Origin: JBGTIS01 sp041745535 | GTDB lineage: Bacteria > Bacteroidota > Bacteroidia > Cytophagales > Cyclobacteriaceae | DNA: 22,966 bases | Direction of reading: 5' to 3' | Assembly (NCBI GenBank): GCA_041745535.1 | Contig: JBGTIS010000023.1 | Location: forward strand, 1-22,966 | Shown here: piece after piece, positions 8,206-16,159 of the stretch | Layout of the letters: each line of letters starts with the position of its first letter | Position numbering within the stretch: the first letter of the stretch is position 1 | Translations under genes and position numbers: made by a program | Notes under the pieces: generated by a model | The model's input: the letters and a program-made list of their open reading frames with translations, nothing else | What the model was told of the DNA's origin: nothing | Database searches by the model: none

Positions 8206-10164
8206 TTATTTGTTCACCAATACTTTTCGCGTTCCTGAAATACTTTCAGCTTTCAGATGAACAACATATAATCCACCTGCAACCGATCGGCCACACCTAT
8301 CCAATCTGTTCCAATCCACCTCGTGACTTCCCGGAAACTCAGTTTTATGCACTAACTCTGCTACCTTTTCTCCCAATAGGCTGTAAATACTGATTTTCAC
8401 AGTTTCCGGTTTGGTAAGAAAGTAGCGTACAGTGGACTGCCTTTGCATAGGATTGGGAAACACCGTGAAATTATCTACTGATTCATCATGGCCCAGCCCG
8501 GTAACCACCTCTTCTCCCGCCAACTGTAAATTATCGAACCAGAATTCTATTCCTTCCAGTGGCTGGTGTTCGGGCACAATTTCCAAACGGTCAATGGATC
8601 TCCAGTCAAACTTGCCTTCCGGGTTGAACCATTCTCCATCCCAGGCTCCGGTTTCAACCATATCGGCTAATGGAACCATAACATGTTGCCAGGTTCCATC
8701 AAATGGGGCAACTGATTGGTCAATGGTAACGCTCATCCGCCAGGAATGATCTGCTTCGTTTTCCTTGGTATCCACAAACCGGATATCAAATTTCGCGGTT
8801 GGACTGGTACCGCGCACCCAGAAATCGAGTACAAAATCATTGGCTTTCAGCAGGGAAAGATCCAGATTCGGCACAAAATCGAAACCAATGGGATCGTACT
8901 GCCCTACTCCGGTCCAGTAAATACAGTGGGTACCTGCCTGTGGTTCGGTTTTGGCATAATAATCTAACGTACCGGACCCGGCTGAACTGGCTTCCGAAAT
9001 GCCTTCTCCCATGTAATCGTCGTAGAGGATAAAACCGGTTTTCTCGGGTTTTTTGACAAATTCTTTCTGTTCAGGCACCTTAAACGCCAGTGCTTCCAGC
9101 AACGGCACATTCAAATCGTATTCAAACAATTCATTAGAATTTTTCTCAAACAGGCCAAAGCCGCCCTTATAATCCCAGATGGTCCAGGCAATCTCTTTTT
9201 CATTCAGGTACCGGCTCACTTCCTCATACCAGGCTACCCGTTGCGCGTTATCGCTATTGGGAATATGCACACCAAATTCACCGCAGAACAAGGGCACCTT
9301 GCGCTGATTTTTAAAATTGACCGCGATATCAATCAGTTGCCGCACTTTGCTTACGGTACCCTCATTGGCATAATTGTTCAAAGCATCTTCAATCCAGGAA
9401 CCTTTTAAGGATGCCGGGGTGGCAGGCATACTACCTGCATCATAAGGAAAAGGTACACCAGAAAGTGGTTCCATCGAGGGATCGGTCCAACTTGCTCCCT
9501 GATGGGTAAACACAAAAGGATCGTAGAAATGAAAGGTATAAATCAGTTTATCGTCGGTATACTGGGGTAAATTATTCAGGTTACTATAACTATTCCAACT
9601 GGCGGGACCTACCACAATAAAATGTTTGGTATCCTGGGTACGGATGGCATCAATCACCGTTTGCTGAATGGAACCCCAGAGTGCATCGTCAATGCCATGC
9701 GGTTCGTTGAGTACTTCGTAATAAAGCAAATCGGACCGATCTTTATAATGCGCCGCCATTTGCGTCCACACGTTCACCAGCACCGGGCCTATGGTCGGGT
9801 CGGTACTGGCTGCCGGATCAAAAGTATGGTTATCCAGAATCAGATGAATTTCCAATTCTTCTGCCCAGTTTACTACCTGATCCAGAAATTCCAGAAAAAG
9901 TGGATCCAGGGTATAATCCGGTTCTCCGTTAGTCATATAGTGTAAATTAATGGGCAGGCGAATTACATCTACACCCAGACTTTTGATCTGTTCCAGGTCT
10001 TTTCTGGTGAATTTGGAAAACTGTATCTGATGCGCGGAAGCAGCCTGGAACCAACCCGTTAAATTAACACCCTGGTTGAATGGGGTTTGGCAAAAAGCAC
10101 AGGTTGATGTAAAAATGAATAAAAGGGTAACCAACCCCTTCCAGCTCAAATTATATCTTTTCAT
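8206..10164 (-). CDS. Secreted GH5 glycosidase with carbohydrate-binding-like module and T9SS sorting domain
   Basis: Endo-acting beta-glycosidase of the GH5 (cellulase/mannanase) family. Numbered from the ATG at 10164 it has 652 residues. A signal peptide (about 1-25) leaves Gln26 as new N-terminus, common in T9SS cargo. The GH5 TIM barrel spans about 28-360, with acid/base Glu154 in LNEP and nucleophile Glu296 in FCGEFG; HFYDP and IWDYKGG are also conserved. A beta-sandwich resembling carbohydrate-binding modules follows (about 373-550, ending FWFDNLQLAG). Residues about 563-652 are a type A T9SS sorting domain (VFPNP, ISIYSLLGEKV, GGLYVVHLKA, KVLVNK). An in-frame TTG at 10173 is a less likely start. 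The product should be secreted or attached to the surface to make the first cuts. GH5 covers glucans, mannans and others, so the substrate is not settled. Confidence 0.93.
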   Translation of the reverse strand: MKRYNLSWKGLVTLLFIFTSTCAFCQTPFNQGVNLTGWFQAASAHQIQFSKFTRKDLEQIKSLGVDVIRLPINLHYMTNGEPDYTLDPLFLEFLDQVVNWAEELEIHLILDNHTFDPAASTDPTIGPVLVNVWTQMAAHYKDRSDLLYYEVLNEPHGIDDALWGSIQQTVIDAIRTQDTKHFIVVGPASWNSYSNLNNLPQYTDDKLIYTFHFYDPFVFTHQGASWTDPSMEPLSGVPFPYDAGSMPATPASLKGSWIEDALNNYANEGTVSKVRQLIDIAVNFKNQRKVPLFCGEFGVHIPNSDNAQRVAWYEEVSRYLNEKEIAWTIWDYKGGFGLFEKNSNELFEYDLNVPLLEALAFKVPEQKEFVKKPEKTGFILYDDYMGEGISEASSAGSGTLDYYAKTEPQAGTHCIYWTGVGQYDPIGFDFVPNLDLSLLKANDFVLDFWVRGTSPTAKFDIRFVDTKENEADHSWRMSVTIDQSVAPFDGTWQHVMVPLADMVETGAWDGEWFNPEGKFDWRSIDRLEIVPEHQPLEGIEFWFDNLQLAGEEVVTGLGHDESVDNFTVFPNPMQRQSTVRYFLTKPETVKISIYSLLGEKVAELVHKTEFPGSHEVDWNRLDRCGRSVAGGLYVVHLKAESISGTRKVLVNK

Positions 10165-10287
10165 AGGGTTCAAAAAAAACTCGACTTCTTTCAGGTTATT
10201 GAAATGAAAGGTAATAAATTTTGATCAGAAAAACTGATGCTATTTCCCTTAAGACAGAATTGACGGCCTCATCCAGTTAATTACTGA

Positions 10288-10625
10288 TTACTGAAGAGAA
10301 TGATCGGAAAGATATTGTTGGAAAATCTCCTTATACTTTTCGGCGATCGGTATTTCTGCTTTCCCAATCCGGACCTGGCTTCTTTCCACCGCGTTTATTT
10401 TCTCAAGACTAATAATAAATGACCGGTGAACCCGCATAAACCTTTGGGCAGGCAGTTGTTCTTCTAATGATTTTAACGTCATGAGCGACAAAACCGGCCT
10501 GGTTTGATTTTCCTGGTAAATACATAATCTTTTAAGCCCTCAAAATAAAGAATATCATTCAATGCGATTTTAATGAGCTTATATTCAGATTTCACTAGCA
10601 GACTATCTTTTTCAGTGATTTTGGT
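10288..10625 (-). pseudogene. LytTR response-regulator remnant, frameshifted and lacking a receiver domain
   Basis: On the minus strand from 10619 one frame reads ITEKDSLLVKSEYKLIKI, then ALNDILYFEGLKDYV, the first half of a LytTR DNA-binding domain. Near 10517-10523 the frame is lost. A different frame continues YQENQTRPVLSLMTLKSLEE and runs to HRSFIISLEKINAVE and the stop at 10288, the second half of the same domain. Inserting one base between GTA and TTTACC restores a continuous LytTR. Upstream, a TAA at 10628-10626 closes the frame, and no receiver domain is visible. Read literally, only about 67 residues starting with TTG or ATG could be made. It is interpreted as a decaying fragment of a LytR/AlgR-type regulator. 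Confidence 0.82.
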
Positions 10626-10848
10626 TTATTTTCTTGATCATGACTATTTCTTTATTTCTTCTACCCAATATTACGGGGTGGAAACAAAATGAAAGGCCAC
10701 AACCAGACGTTAAGGCAAATTGTATGGAAGATTGAGGAAATGTACCGGTGAAAGAAAGTGTTGGTGACTTTATTATTGAGAGCTTATCATATCTTATAAT
10801 TATTCTGGAACCGGATGTTTTGTTTAATATTTTCCTGTATTCAGACGG

Positions 10849-10918
10849 TTCGCCGGTATCGGTCCCGGTGGGGATTGGAGCGGCCGACACGACCGCATCC
10901 GACCCGCGATGGAGATCC
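10849..10918. repeat. GC-rich islet with a bulged inverted repeat
   Basis: A run rich in CGG/CCG words interrupts AT-rich flanks. GGAGCGG (10877-10883) can pair with CCGCATCC (10893-10900) with one bulged base, giving a small hairpin. The composition contrast suggests a fragment of an interspersed repeat or a decayed insertion, but no terminal repeats, target duplication or transposase remnant can be seen. Confidence 0.3.
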
Positions 10919-10950
10919 TTTATTTCATGAGTTTTTTACTTGTATCCATA

Positions 10951-10992
10951 TTCAATGATCAAAGGTTAAATGTTCAATATCCAAGGTTCAAT
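10951..10992. repeat. Degenerate tandem repeat built on TTCAAT
   Basis: TTCAATGATCAAAGGTT (10951-10967) and TTCAATATCCAAGGTT (10973-10988) are imperfect copies at a 22-base step, followed by a partial TTCAAT at 10987-10992. More isolated TTCAA words occur within the next 80 bases. No function is apparent. Confidence 0.5.
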
Positions 10993-11285
10993 CGCGCCGA
11001 ACCGTATTCAACTGAGGGAATACATCCGATTGATTATTGTGTATAGAACATTCAATAATTAACCATTTCTTAACATTACCATAATCAGTATGGATATTTA
11101 TTTGCTTTATTTTGAATAGAAACACAAAAACAGATTGTCAGAAACATTCTCTGGAAATATCCGATTTTTTCCAATCTCCATCCCGCCGGGTTGGGCTGTA
11201 CAAATGTTTTCTCTTTTCAACAATCATCGCTACCCCAGCTTTATCCATACCAATGAGATGTCAACTTCATTAACCCAATTCAGTT

Positions 11286-12152
11286 ATGAAACCCAGGAAA
11301 CGTTCCGTTGAAGTGGCTGTTATTTCAGATGTACATTTAGGCACTTATGGCTGCCGGGCCACTGACCTGTTACGGTATTTAAAAAGCATCAAGCCAAAAA
11401 TACTGGTGCTGAATGGTGATATCATCGACATCTGGCAGTTCAGCAAAAGTTACTGGCCAAAATCGCACATGCGCATCGTAAAGCAAATATTTGGCATGGC
11501 CGCCAAAGGTGTTAAAATTTATTACATCACAGGCAACCACGATGAACTGCTCCGGAAATTTGTGGGATTTAAAATGGGTTCCCTCGAAATAGTAAACAAA
11601 CTGGTACTGACGCTTGACCAGAAAAAAGCGTGGATATTTCATGGCGATGTGTTTGATGTAACCATGAAGCACTCTAAGTGGCTGGCCCGTTTAGGAGCGG
11701 TAGGCTACGATATGCTCATCATCATCAATGCCATTGTAAATTTTATTTCCGAAAAAATAGGAAGGGGCAGGGTTTCTTTTAGTAAACGAATAAAAAACCG
11801 GGTAAAAAGCGCCATAAAATTTATCAACGATTTTGAAAATACCGCAGCGGAAATCGCCATCTCCAATGAATACGATTATGTGGTGTGTGGCCATATTCAT
11901 AACCCCGAAATAAAGAAAATTACTACCGAAGCTGGCAGTGTTTTTTACCTCAACAGCGGCGATTGGGTAGAGAGCTTAACCTCGCTTGAATATAAAAAAG
12001 GAAAATGGCGGTTGTATAAATTCCAGGAAGATAAAACCCTGGCCATCACTGCTGTGGAAGATCATGAAGAGGAGATAATTTTGGATAATAAAATGCTATT
12101 CAGCAATTTGTTAAAGGAATTTCAGGTTAAAAAGGAAAAAAAACCTGTATGA
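11286..12152 (+). CDS. LpxH-like metallophosphoesterase
   Basis: Calcineurin-like, di-metal phosphoesterase of the UDP-2,3-diacylglucosamine diphosphatase-like family, 288 residues, with no signal peptide and so cytoplasmic or membrane-associated. All metal-binding motifs are present: SDVHLG (Asp15, His17), NGDIIDIW (Asp45), GNHDE (Asn84-His85), HGD (His119) and GHIHNP (His203, His205). A helical insertion at about 130-195 between the third and last motifs is usual in this family and resembles the LpxH lipid-binding cap. LpxH itself releases lipid X in lipid A synthesis, but many Bacteroidota carry extra paralogues, so the name LpxH is not assigned. It is the first gene of a three-gene plus-strand operon, 32 bases ahead of a glycosyltransferase, which suggests shared work on a sugar-linked lipid or nucleotide. 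ATG start at 11286. Confidence 0.88.
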   Translation: MKPRKRSVEVAVISDVHLGTYGCRATDLLRYLKSIKPKILVLNGDIIDIWQFSKSYWPKSHMRIVKQIFGMAAKGVKIYYITGNHDELLRKFVGFKMGSLEIVNKLVLTLDQKKAWIFHGDVFDVTMKHSKWLARLGAVGYDMLIIINAIVNFISEKIGRGRVSFSKRIKNRVKSAIKFINDFENTAAEIAISNEYDYVVCGHIHNPEIKKITTEAGSVFYLNSGDWVESLTSLEYKKGKWRLYKFQEDKTLAITAVEDHEEEIILDNKMLFSNLLKEFQVKKEKKPV

Positions 12153-12184
12153 AAAATTGGTTTGGTTTTTAAATTGAACTTAAA

Positions 12185-13186
12185 ATGAAAATATTATATG
12201 CCATCCAGGGAACGGGCAATGGACACCTGAGCCGTGCCAGGGATATTATTCCCATTCTTCAAAAAAAGGGGAAACTGGATTTAATGGTAAGCGGTACGCA
12301 GGCCGATGTATGCCTGCCCTACCCTATTACGCATACCTGCAAAGGGCTTAGTTTCGTGTTTGGTAAAAAAGGAGGCGTAGACCTGATGGAAACATACAAA
12401 AGAACCGATACCAAACAATTTTACCGCGATATTCAGAGCTTTCCCCTGGAGCAGTACGATTTGGTGATTAACGATTTTGAGCCTGTGAGTGCCTGGGCAG
12501 CCCTGCTCAAAAAAATGCCTTGTATCAGTCTGAGCCACCAGAGCGCTATTTTATCAAAAAAATCTCCCAAACCCAGAAAAGTGGATCCGTTGGGTAAAAT
12601 GATCCTGAGAAATTATGCCCCCGCCCCAGAGCGGTATGGCTTTCATTTTGATCGGTTCGATGACAATATTTTTACCCCTGTAATTCGGGAGGAAATCAGG
12701 CAGGCCGATGTGCAAACCAATGCGCACTTTACCGTGTACCTGCCTTCTTTTGATGATAAAAAAATTGTGAACCGGCTGAAGCTGCTGAAAGATTTGGAAT
12801 GGCACGTTTTTTCAAAGCACACCAAAAACAAGTATTTTATTAAAAATATAAGGGTACAACCTATTGATAACGATGCCTTTATCAAAAGTATGGCCAGCAG
12901 CACCGGCATCTTGTGTGGCGCGGGATTTGAAACGCCTGCTGAAGCTTTATTTCTGAATAAAAAACTGATGGTAATTCCCATGAAAAACCAGTATGAGCAA
13001 CATTGTAATGCCGCCGCGTTAAAAAAGCTGGGAATTCCGGTTATCAAAAACCTGAAAAAAAAGCAGATCCCAAAAATCGCGGAATGGGCACAATCAGGTC
13101 AAAATCTATTGGTGGACTATCCCAATATCACCGAAGAAATCATAGATTTGCTGCTGGAAAAACATCTGAATCAACCCCGTAATTAG
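12185..13186 (+). CDS. GT-B glycosyltransferase of the MJ1255/VC2487 type
   Basis: Predicted cytoplasmic or membrane-associated glycosyltransferase of 333 residues with two Rossmann-like halves. The N-terminal half begins MKILYAIQGTGNGHLSRARD, the glycine-rich opening of the MurG/UDP-glucuronosyltransferase-like group. The C-terminal half carries the donor-binding motif (CGAGFETPAEALFLNKKLMV from 244, then QYEQHCNAAAL from 269). No signal peptide or transmembrane helix is visible. Acceptor and donor cannot be read from the sequence. The gene follows the phosphoesterase by 32 bases and precedes GH1 by 7, so the three are almost certainly cotranscribed. A pairing with an LpxH-like phosphoesterase fits glycolipid or cell-envelope assembly. 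ATG start at 12185, with no Shine-Dalgarno sequence. Confidence 0.85.
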   Translation: MKILYAIQGTGNGHLSRARDIIPILQKKGKLDLMVSGTQADVCLPYPITHTCKGLSFVFGKKGGVDLMETYKRTDTKQFYRDIQSFPLEQYDLVINDFEPVSAWAALLKKMPCISLSHQSAILSKKSPKPRKVDPLGKMILRNYAPAPERYGFHFDRFDDNIFTPVIREEIRQADVQTNAHFTVYLPSFDDKKIVNRLKLLKDLEWHVFSKHTKNKYFIKNIRVQPIDNDAFIKSMASSTGILCGAGFETPAEALFLNKKLMVIPMKNQYEQHCNAAALKKLGIPVIKNLKKKQIPKIAEWAQSGQNLLVDYPNITEEIIDLLLEKHLNQPRN

Positions 13187-13193
13187 ATTTCGT

Positions 13194-14537
13194 TTGCATA
13201 AAAAAGATTTTGGTAAGGATTTTATCTGGGGAGTGGCTACCTCTGCCTTTCAAACCGAAGGAGCGTTCCGTGCCGATGGAAAAGGGCCCTCTATCTGGGA
13301 TCGGTTTACCTTTCAGAAAGGTAAAATTATTAAAAATCATCATGCACGTATAGCCTGTGATTTTTACCGCCGCTACCGGGAAGATGTTCAGTTGATCAAA
13401 GCCCTGAATATTCCGGTATTTCGGTTTTCGATTGCCTGGTCGCGCATTTTGCCCCAGGGCAAAGGCCCGGTGAACAAACAGGGCATTGATTTTTACAATA
13501 GCCTGATTGACTATTGCCTTGAACTGGGCATCACCCCTTATGTTACGCTGTACCATTGGGATTTGCCCCAGGAACTCAGCAAACTCGGCGGCTGGACCAA
13601 CCGTGAAATTGTGCATTGGTTTAAAGATTACACCCAACTCTGTGTAAAATCGTTTGGCGACCGGGTAAAGCACTGGATTGTACTGAATGAACCGACGGTG
13701 TTTACTGGTGCGGGCTATTTCCTGGGCGTACATGCCCCGGGTAAACGCTGGCTCTATAATTTTTTACCCGCCATCCACCATGCGGCCCTCTGCCAGGCGG
13801 AAGGAGCCCGGGTAATCCGTAGTTTGAGTCCGGATGCTCTAATTGGCACTAGTTTTTCCTGTGCGCACATTGAACCATACCAGCAAACCGAAAAACACAT
13901 GGCTGCTGCCAAACGGGTAGATGCCCTGATCAACCGGCTGTTTATTGAACCCTCTTTGGGTTTAAACTATCCGGTTCGGGAATTAAAAACGCTTGAAAAA
14001 ATAGAAAAATATGTAAAGCCAGGCGACGAGGACTTATTACCTTTTGACTTCGATTTTATTGGTATCCAGAATTATACCCGGGAGGTAATTAAACATTCGA
14101 GCCTGATTCCGTACATTAATGCTAATTTGGTAAAAGCCAGTGCAAGGGGTGTACCTACTACGATAATGGGTTGGGAGGTATATCCGGAAGCCATTTATAA
14201 GGTACTGAAACACTTTCATAATGCTTACGGACTGAAACGGATACTGGTGACGGAAAATGGAGCCGCCTTTCCCGATGAAGTGAAGAACGGAAAAATCAAT
14301 GATTGGCAACGAACCAGGTTTCTTCAGGATAATTTGCGGAACATCATGAAGGCCAGGCAGGAAGGGATACCCGTGGAAGGTTATTTTGTATGGACGCTGA
14401 TGGACAACTTTGAATGGGCAGAAGGATATGATCCTACATTTGGGTTGGTACACGTTAATTTCAATACCCAGCAACGCATTATCAAATCATCGGGCTACTG
14501 GTACCAACAGTTTTTGTCGGAGCCGGTTAACCGCTAG
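13194..14537 (+). CDS. GH1 beta-glucosidase, cytoplasmic
   Basis: Retaining beta-glycosidase of family GH1, 447 residues, the usual length. It has the N-terminal signature FIWGVATSAFQTEG (10-23), substrate-binding His121-Trp122, acid/base Glu166 in VLNEP, nucleophile Glu354 in LVTENG, and the C-terminal subsite motif DNFEWAEGYDPTFGLVHV (404-421). It lacks a signal peptide, so it should act on imported disaccharides or internal glycosides. The start is unusual: the frame has no ATG upstream of the conserved N-terminus, and TTG at 13194 is the best candidate, only 7 bases after the glycosyltransferase stop, favouring translational coupling. ATT at 13182 would be an alternative. The 3' end overlaps the convergent histidine kinase by 11 bases. 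Family activity includes glucosidase, galactosidase and phospho-glycosidase; glucosidase is the likeliest. Confidence 0.93.
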   Translation: MHKKDFGKDFIWGVATSAFQTEGAFRADGKGPSIWDRFTFQKGKIIKNHHARIACDFYRRYREDVQLIKALNIPVFRFSIAWSRILPQGKGPVNKQGIDFYNSLIDYCLELGITPYVTLYHWDLPQELSKLGGWTNREIVHWFKDYTQLCVKSFGDRVKHWIVLNEPTVFTGAGYFLGVHAPGKRWLYNFLPAIHHAALCQAEGARVIRSLSPDALIGTSFSCAHIEPYQQTEKHMAAAKRVDALINRLFIEPSLGLNYPVRELKTLEKIEKYVKPGDEDLLPFDFDFIGIQNYTREVIKHSSLIPYINANLVKASARGVPTTIMGWEVYPEAIYKVLKHFHNAYGLKRILVTENGAAFPDEVKNGKINDWQRTRFLQDNLRNIMKARQEGIPVEGYFVWTLMDNFEWAEGYDPTFGLVHVNFNTQQRIIKSSGYWYQQFLSEPVNR

Positions 14538-15585
14538 CTTTCTGCTCTGAAATTTTCAGGGAAGGTACGTGCAGTTTGATTGTTTTACCCTGGTTTGACT
14601 CGCTTTCCGCTGAAACAGTACCACCCATATATTCCACATAATTTTTTACCAAATACAGTCCTAAACCCGAGCTTTCGGAAGTTGAGCTTTTAAAGAACAT
14701 TTCGAAAACCCTGCCCTGGTATTCTTTTGGAATCCCTTTGCCATTATCCGTTAAGCAGACTAGCACCGAATCGTCGTTATGCTGCTGAATATCTATTTTT
14801 ATCATGCCGGGACATTCGGGAACTAAGCTTTGAATGGCATAGGCGATTAAATTGTACAAAACCGAAGAGAATAGATTTTCATAGTTGATGAAGTCATTCT
14901 TCTGCTGTATGTTAACCCGAAACAGATTATCGCGGATGTTGAAGGATTCGCCAATTTTCCTCAGGCTGCGCCGCAAAACCGTGTTTACATTAATGGCCAT
15001 CTGCTTGCCCACAATACCCACATTGGCCTCGGCTACATTGATCAGGTCTAACAAGGTATGGTCCAGTTTGCCAATGGTTGTATCCAGTAATTTTATAAAA
15101 TTATCGATAGCCTGTTGGGTGCTGTCTATTTTAATAAGCTCCATTAAACCACTAATGGTACAAAGTGGTCCACGAAGATTATGGGAAGTTTTGTAAATGA
15201 AAGTATTTAGTTCAAGGGATTTTTCCTGGTATTTCTTTTCCAAAGAGCTTTGGTAGGTCAGGTCGCCTACCAGTAACATAATGAAAACATTATTGGCTTC
15301 AGGCTGTTCGCTTTTAAAAACATAAATATCTGAGGTGATAAATTTTCCCTGCTTGCTCAATAAAACGATTCCCTGATGATGGCTCATGGGAAGTCCTCTG
15401 ATTTTATTGAAAAAAAGATCTTGAGGTTTGCCAGGTTTGGCCGCCAATAAACTAGATAGTTCCTTATTTAAAACCTCTTTTTCCTCATAACCCAATTGCA
15501 GACAAATTTCCTCGCTTGCCTTTATAATTTTGTGATTCTCATCAAAAACCAAGTAGTTTTTCAGGCCATCTAACTGTGCGAACAT
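14527..15585 (-). CDS. Soluble PAS-domain histidine kinase with an altered N-box
   Basis: 352 residues with no signal peptide or membrane segment. A PAS domain (about 5-108: YLVFDENHKIIKASEEICLQLGY) is followed by a short coiled linker, a HisKA dimerisation helix with phosphoacceptor His135 (KTSHNLRGPL), and a HATPase domain. The latter has intact LTDNGKGI (278-285), FEMFF and SSGLGLYLVKNYVEYMGG boxes. In the N-box, which in HisKA kinases usually reads NLIxNAI, this protein reads NLIAYAI: Tyr249 (codon TAT at 14841-14839) replaces the ATP/magnesium-contacting asparagine. No response regulator is adjacent on this strand. The gene converges on GH1 with an 11-base overlap. It may be a weak or phosphatase-biased kinase, or a scaffold; its partner is unknown. 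ATG start at 15585. Confidence 0.9.
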   Translation of the reverse strand: MFAQLDGLKNYLVFDENHKIIKASEEICLQLGYEEKEVLNKELSSLLAAKPGKPQDLFFNKIRGLPMSHHQGIVLLSKQGKFITSDIYVFKSEQPEANNVFIMLLVGDLTYQSSLEKKYQEKSLELNTFIYKTSHNLRGPLCTISGLMELIKIDSTQQAIDNFIKLLDTTIGKLDHTLLDLINVAEANVGIVGKQMAINVNTVLRRSLRKIGESFNIRDNLFRVNIQQKNDFINYENLFSSVLYNLIAYAIQSLVPECPGMIKIDIQQHNDDSVLVCLTDNGKGIPKEYQGRVFEMFFKSSTSESSGLGLYLVKNYVEYMGGTVSAESESNQGKTIKLHVPSLKISEQKASG

Positions 15586-16159
15586 TCTAAGAGATTCAAA
15601 AATTAGCTGATAAAAATGATTTTCCTAAAAATTATTGCCAGCCAATAAAATTTAATATTGTTCTGGGAAATATGGAAAATCAAGTAAATAGTGTAAGCTT
15701 TTGGTATTAAAGGATTGTATAATCCCTCCTCAATTAACCAGTTGATCTAAATAATTCTGACTTATAATTTAAGCGCTAAAAAAAAAACAGTGTCCCTCGC
15801 GGTTCAACCCAAAATTTATACCAAATAAAAATTATATTTTATAAAAATAGATACAACGTGAAAAAGAAATTATTGACCTGTTAATAAATTTTAGGGAACA
15901 AAAGTAAATAAATAATTTTAAAAAAGCAGGCTCATGTTACTTAAGCGCAAGCGAACTGCCAATAATTACTATTTTCATCATTAAAAATACAAGGTAACAT
16001 GGATAATAACAGTATGAGGGAGATAAATTCAAGTTAAAAAAATTAGCGACAGAAAGCAGATCAAACAGGCTTTTTGATCACCCATCAAGCCTGCTCTTTT
16101 ATTACAGGTACCGATTTGTTTTTGTCGCAAGGTATAAAAAAATGGTAATTCTCTAATTT
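15586..16159. other. Long intergenic region, AT-rich
   Basis: About 570 bases between two minus-strand genes, with no long frame. It must include the promoter of the PAS kinase, but no good TTTG/TAnnTTTG pair is seen. It contains a small hairpin GGATT-GTAT-AATCC near 15712-15726, an A-tract beginning near 15778, a 12-codon plus-strand frame at 15999-16037 (AAGG upstream, ATG, product MDNNSMREINSS), and a terminator-like hairpin at 16066-16093. A short plus-strand transcript ending at that hairpin is possible but unproven. Confidence 0.6.
16066..16093. terminator. Terminator-like hairpin
   Basis: CAGGCTT (16066-16072) pairs perfectly with AAGCCTG (16087-16093), with an inner GAT/ATC pairing. 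On the plus strand it is followed by CTCTTTTATT, a fair U-tract. On the minus strand it is followed by TTTGATC, about 65 bases after the stop of the small repeat-protein gene. It could terminate that gene, or a plus-strand transcript, or both. Confidence 0.5.

Larger units (their letters stand above)
10626..11285. other. Gene-poor region between the LytTR remnant and the phosphoesterase operon
   Basis: About 660 bases without a convincing gene. Short open frames exist on both strands (for example 10748-10930 plus and 10612-10890 minus), but they overlap each other and show no domain, signal peptide or credible start. The stretch holds a GC-rich islet near 10849-10918 and a degenerate TTCAAT repeat at 10951-10992. 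The last 200 bases should contain the promoter of the downstream operon. The best match there is TTATTTTG near 11107, one mismatch from TAnnTTTG and without a matching -33 box, so no promoter is called. Confidence 0.6.

Noticed and set aside
10224..10238. ATCAG-AAAAA-CTGAT hairpin between the LytTR remnant and GH5
   Set aside because: A five-pair stem is too weak and too common in AT-rich spacer to call a terminator or operator.
10748..10930. 60-codon plus-strand frame over the GC-rich islet, ending WRSFIS
   Set aside because: No domain, signal or credible initiation; it overlaps an equally poor minus-strand frame and lies in decayed DNA.
12643..13047. 134-codon minus-strand frame inside the glycosyltransferase gene
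   Set aside because: The plus-strand frame encodes a clear GT-B protein; the antisense product shows no coherent fold or start.
13140..13733. 197-codon minus-strand frame over the GH1 start
   Set aside because: It is antisense to conserved GH1 catalytic motifs and is most likely chance.
15778..15815. A-tract next to a CG-rich word, which on the minus strand could look like a terminator U-run
   Set aside because: No adequate stem precedes the T-run on the minus strand, and the nearest gene end is more than 300 bases away.
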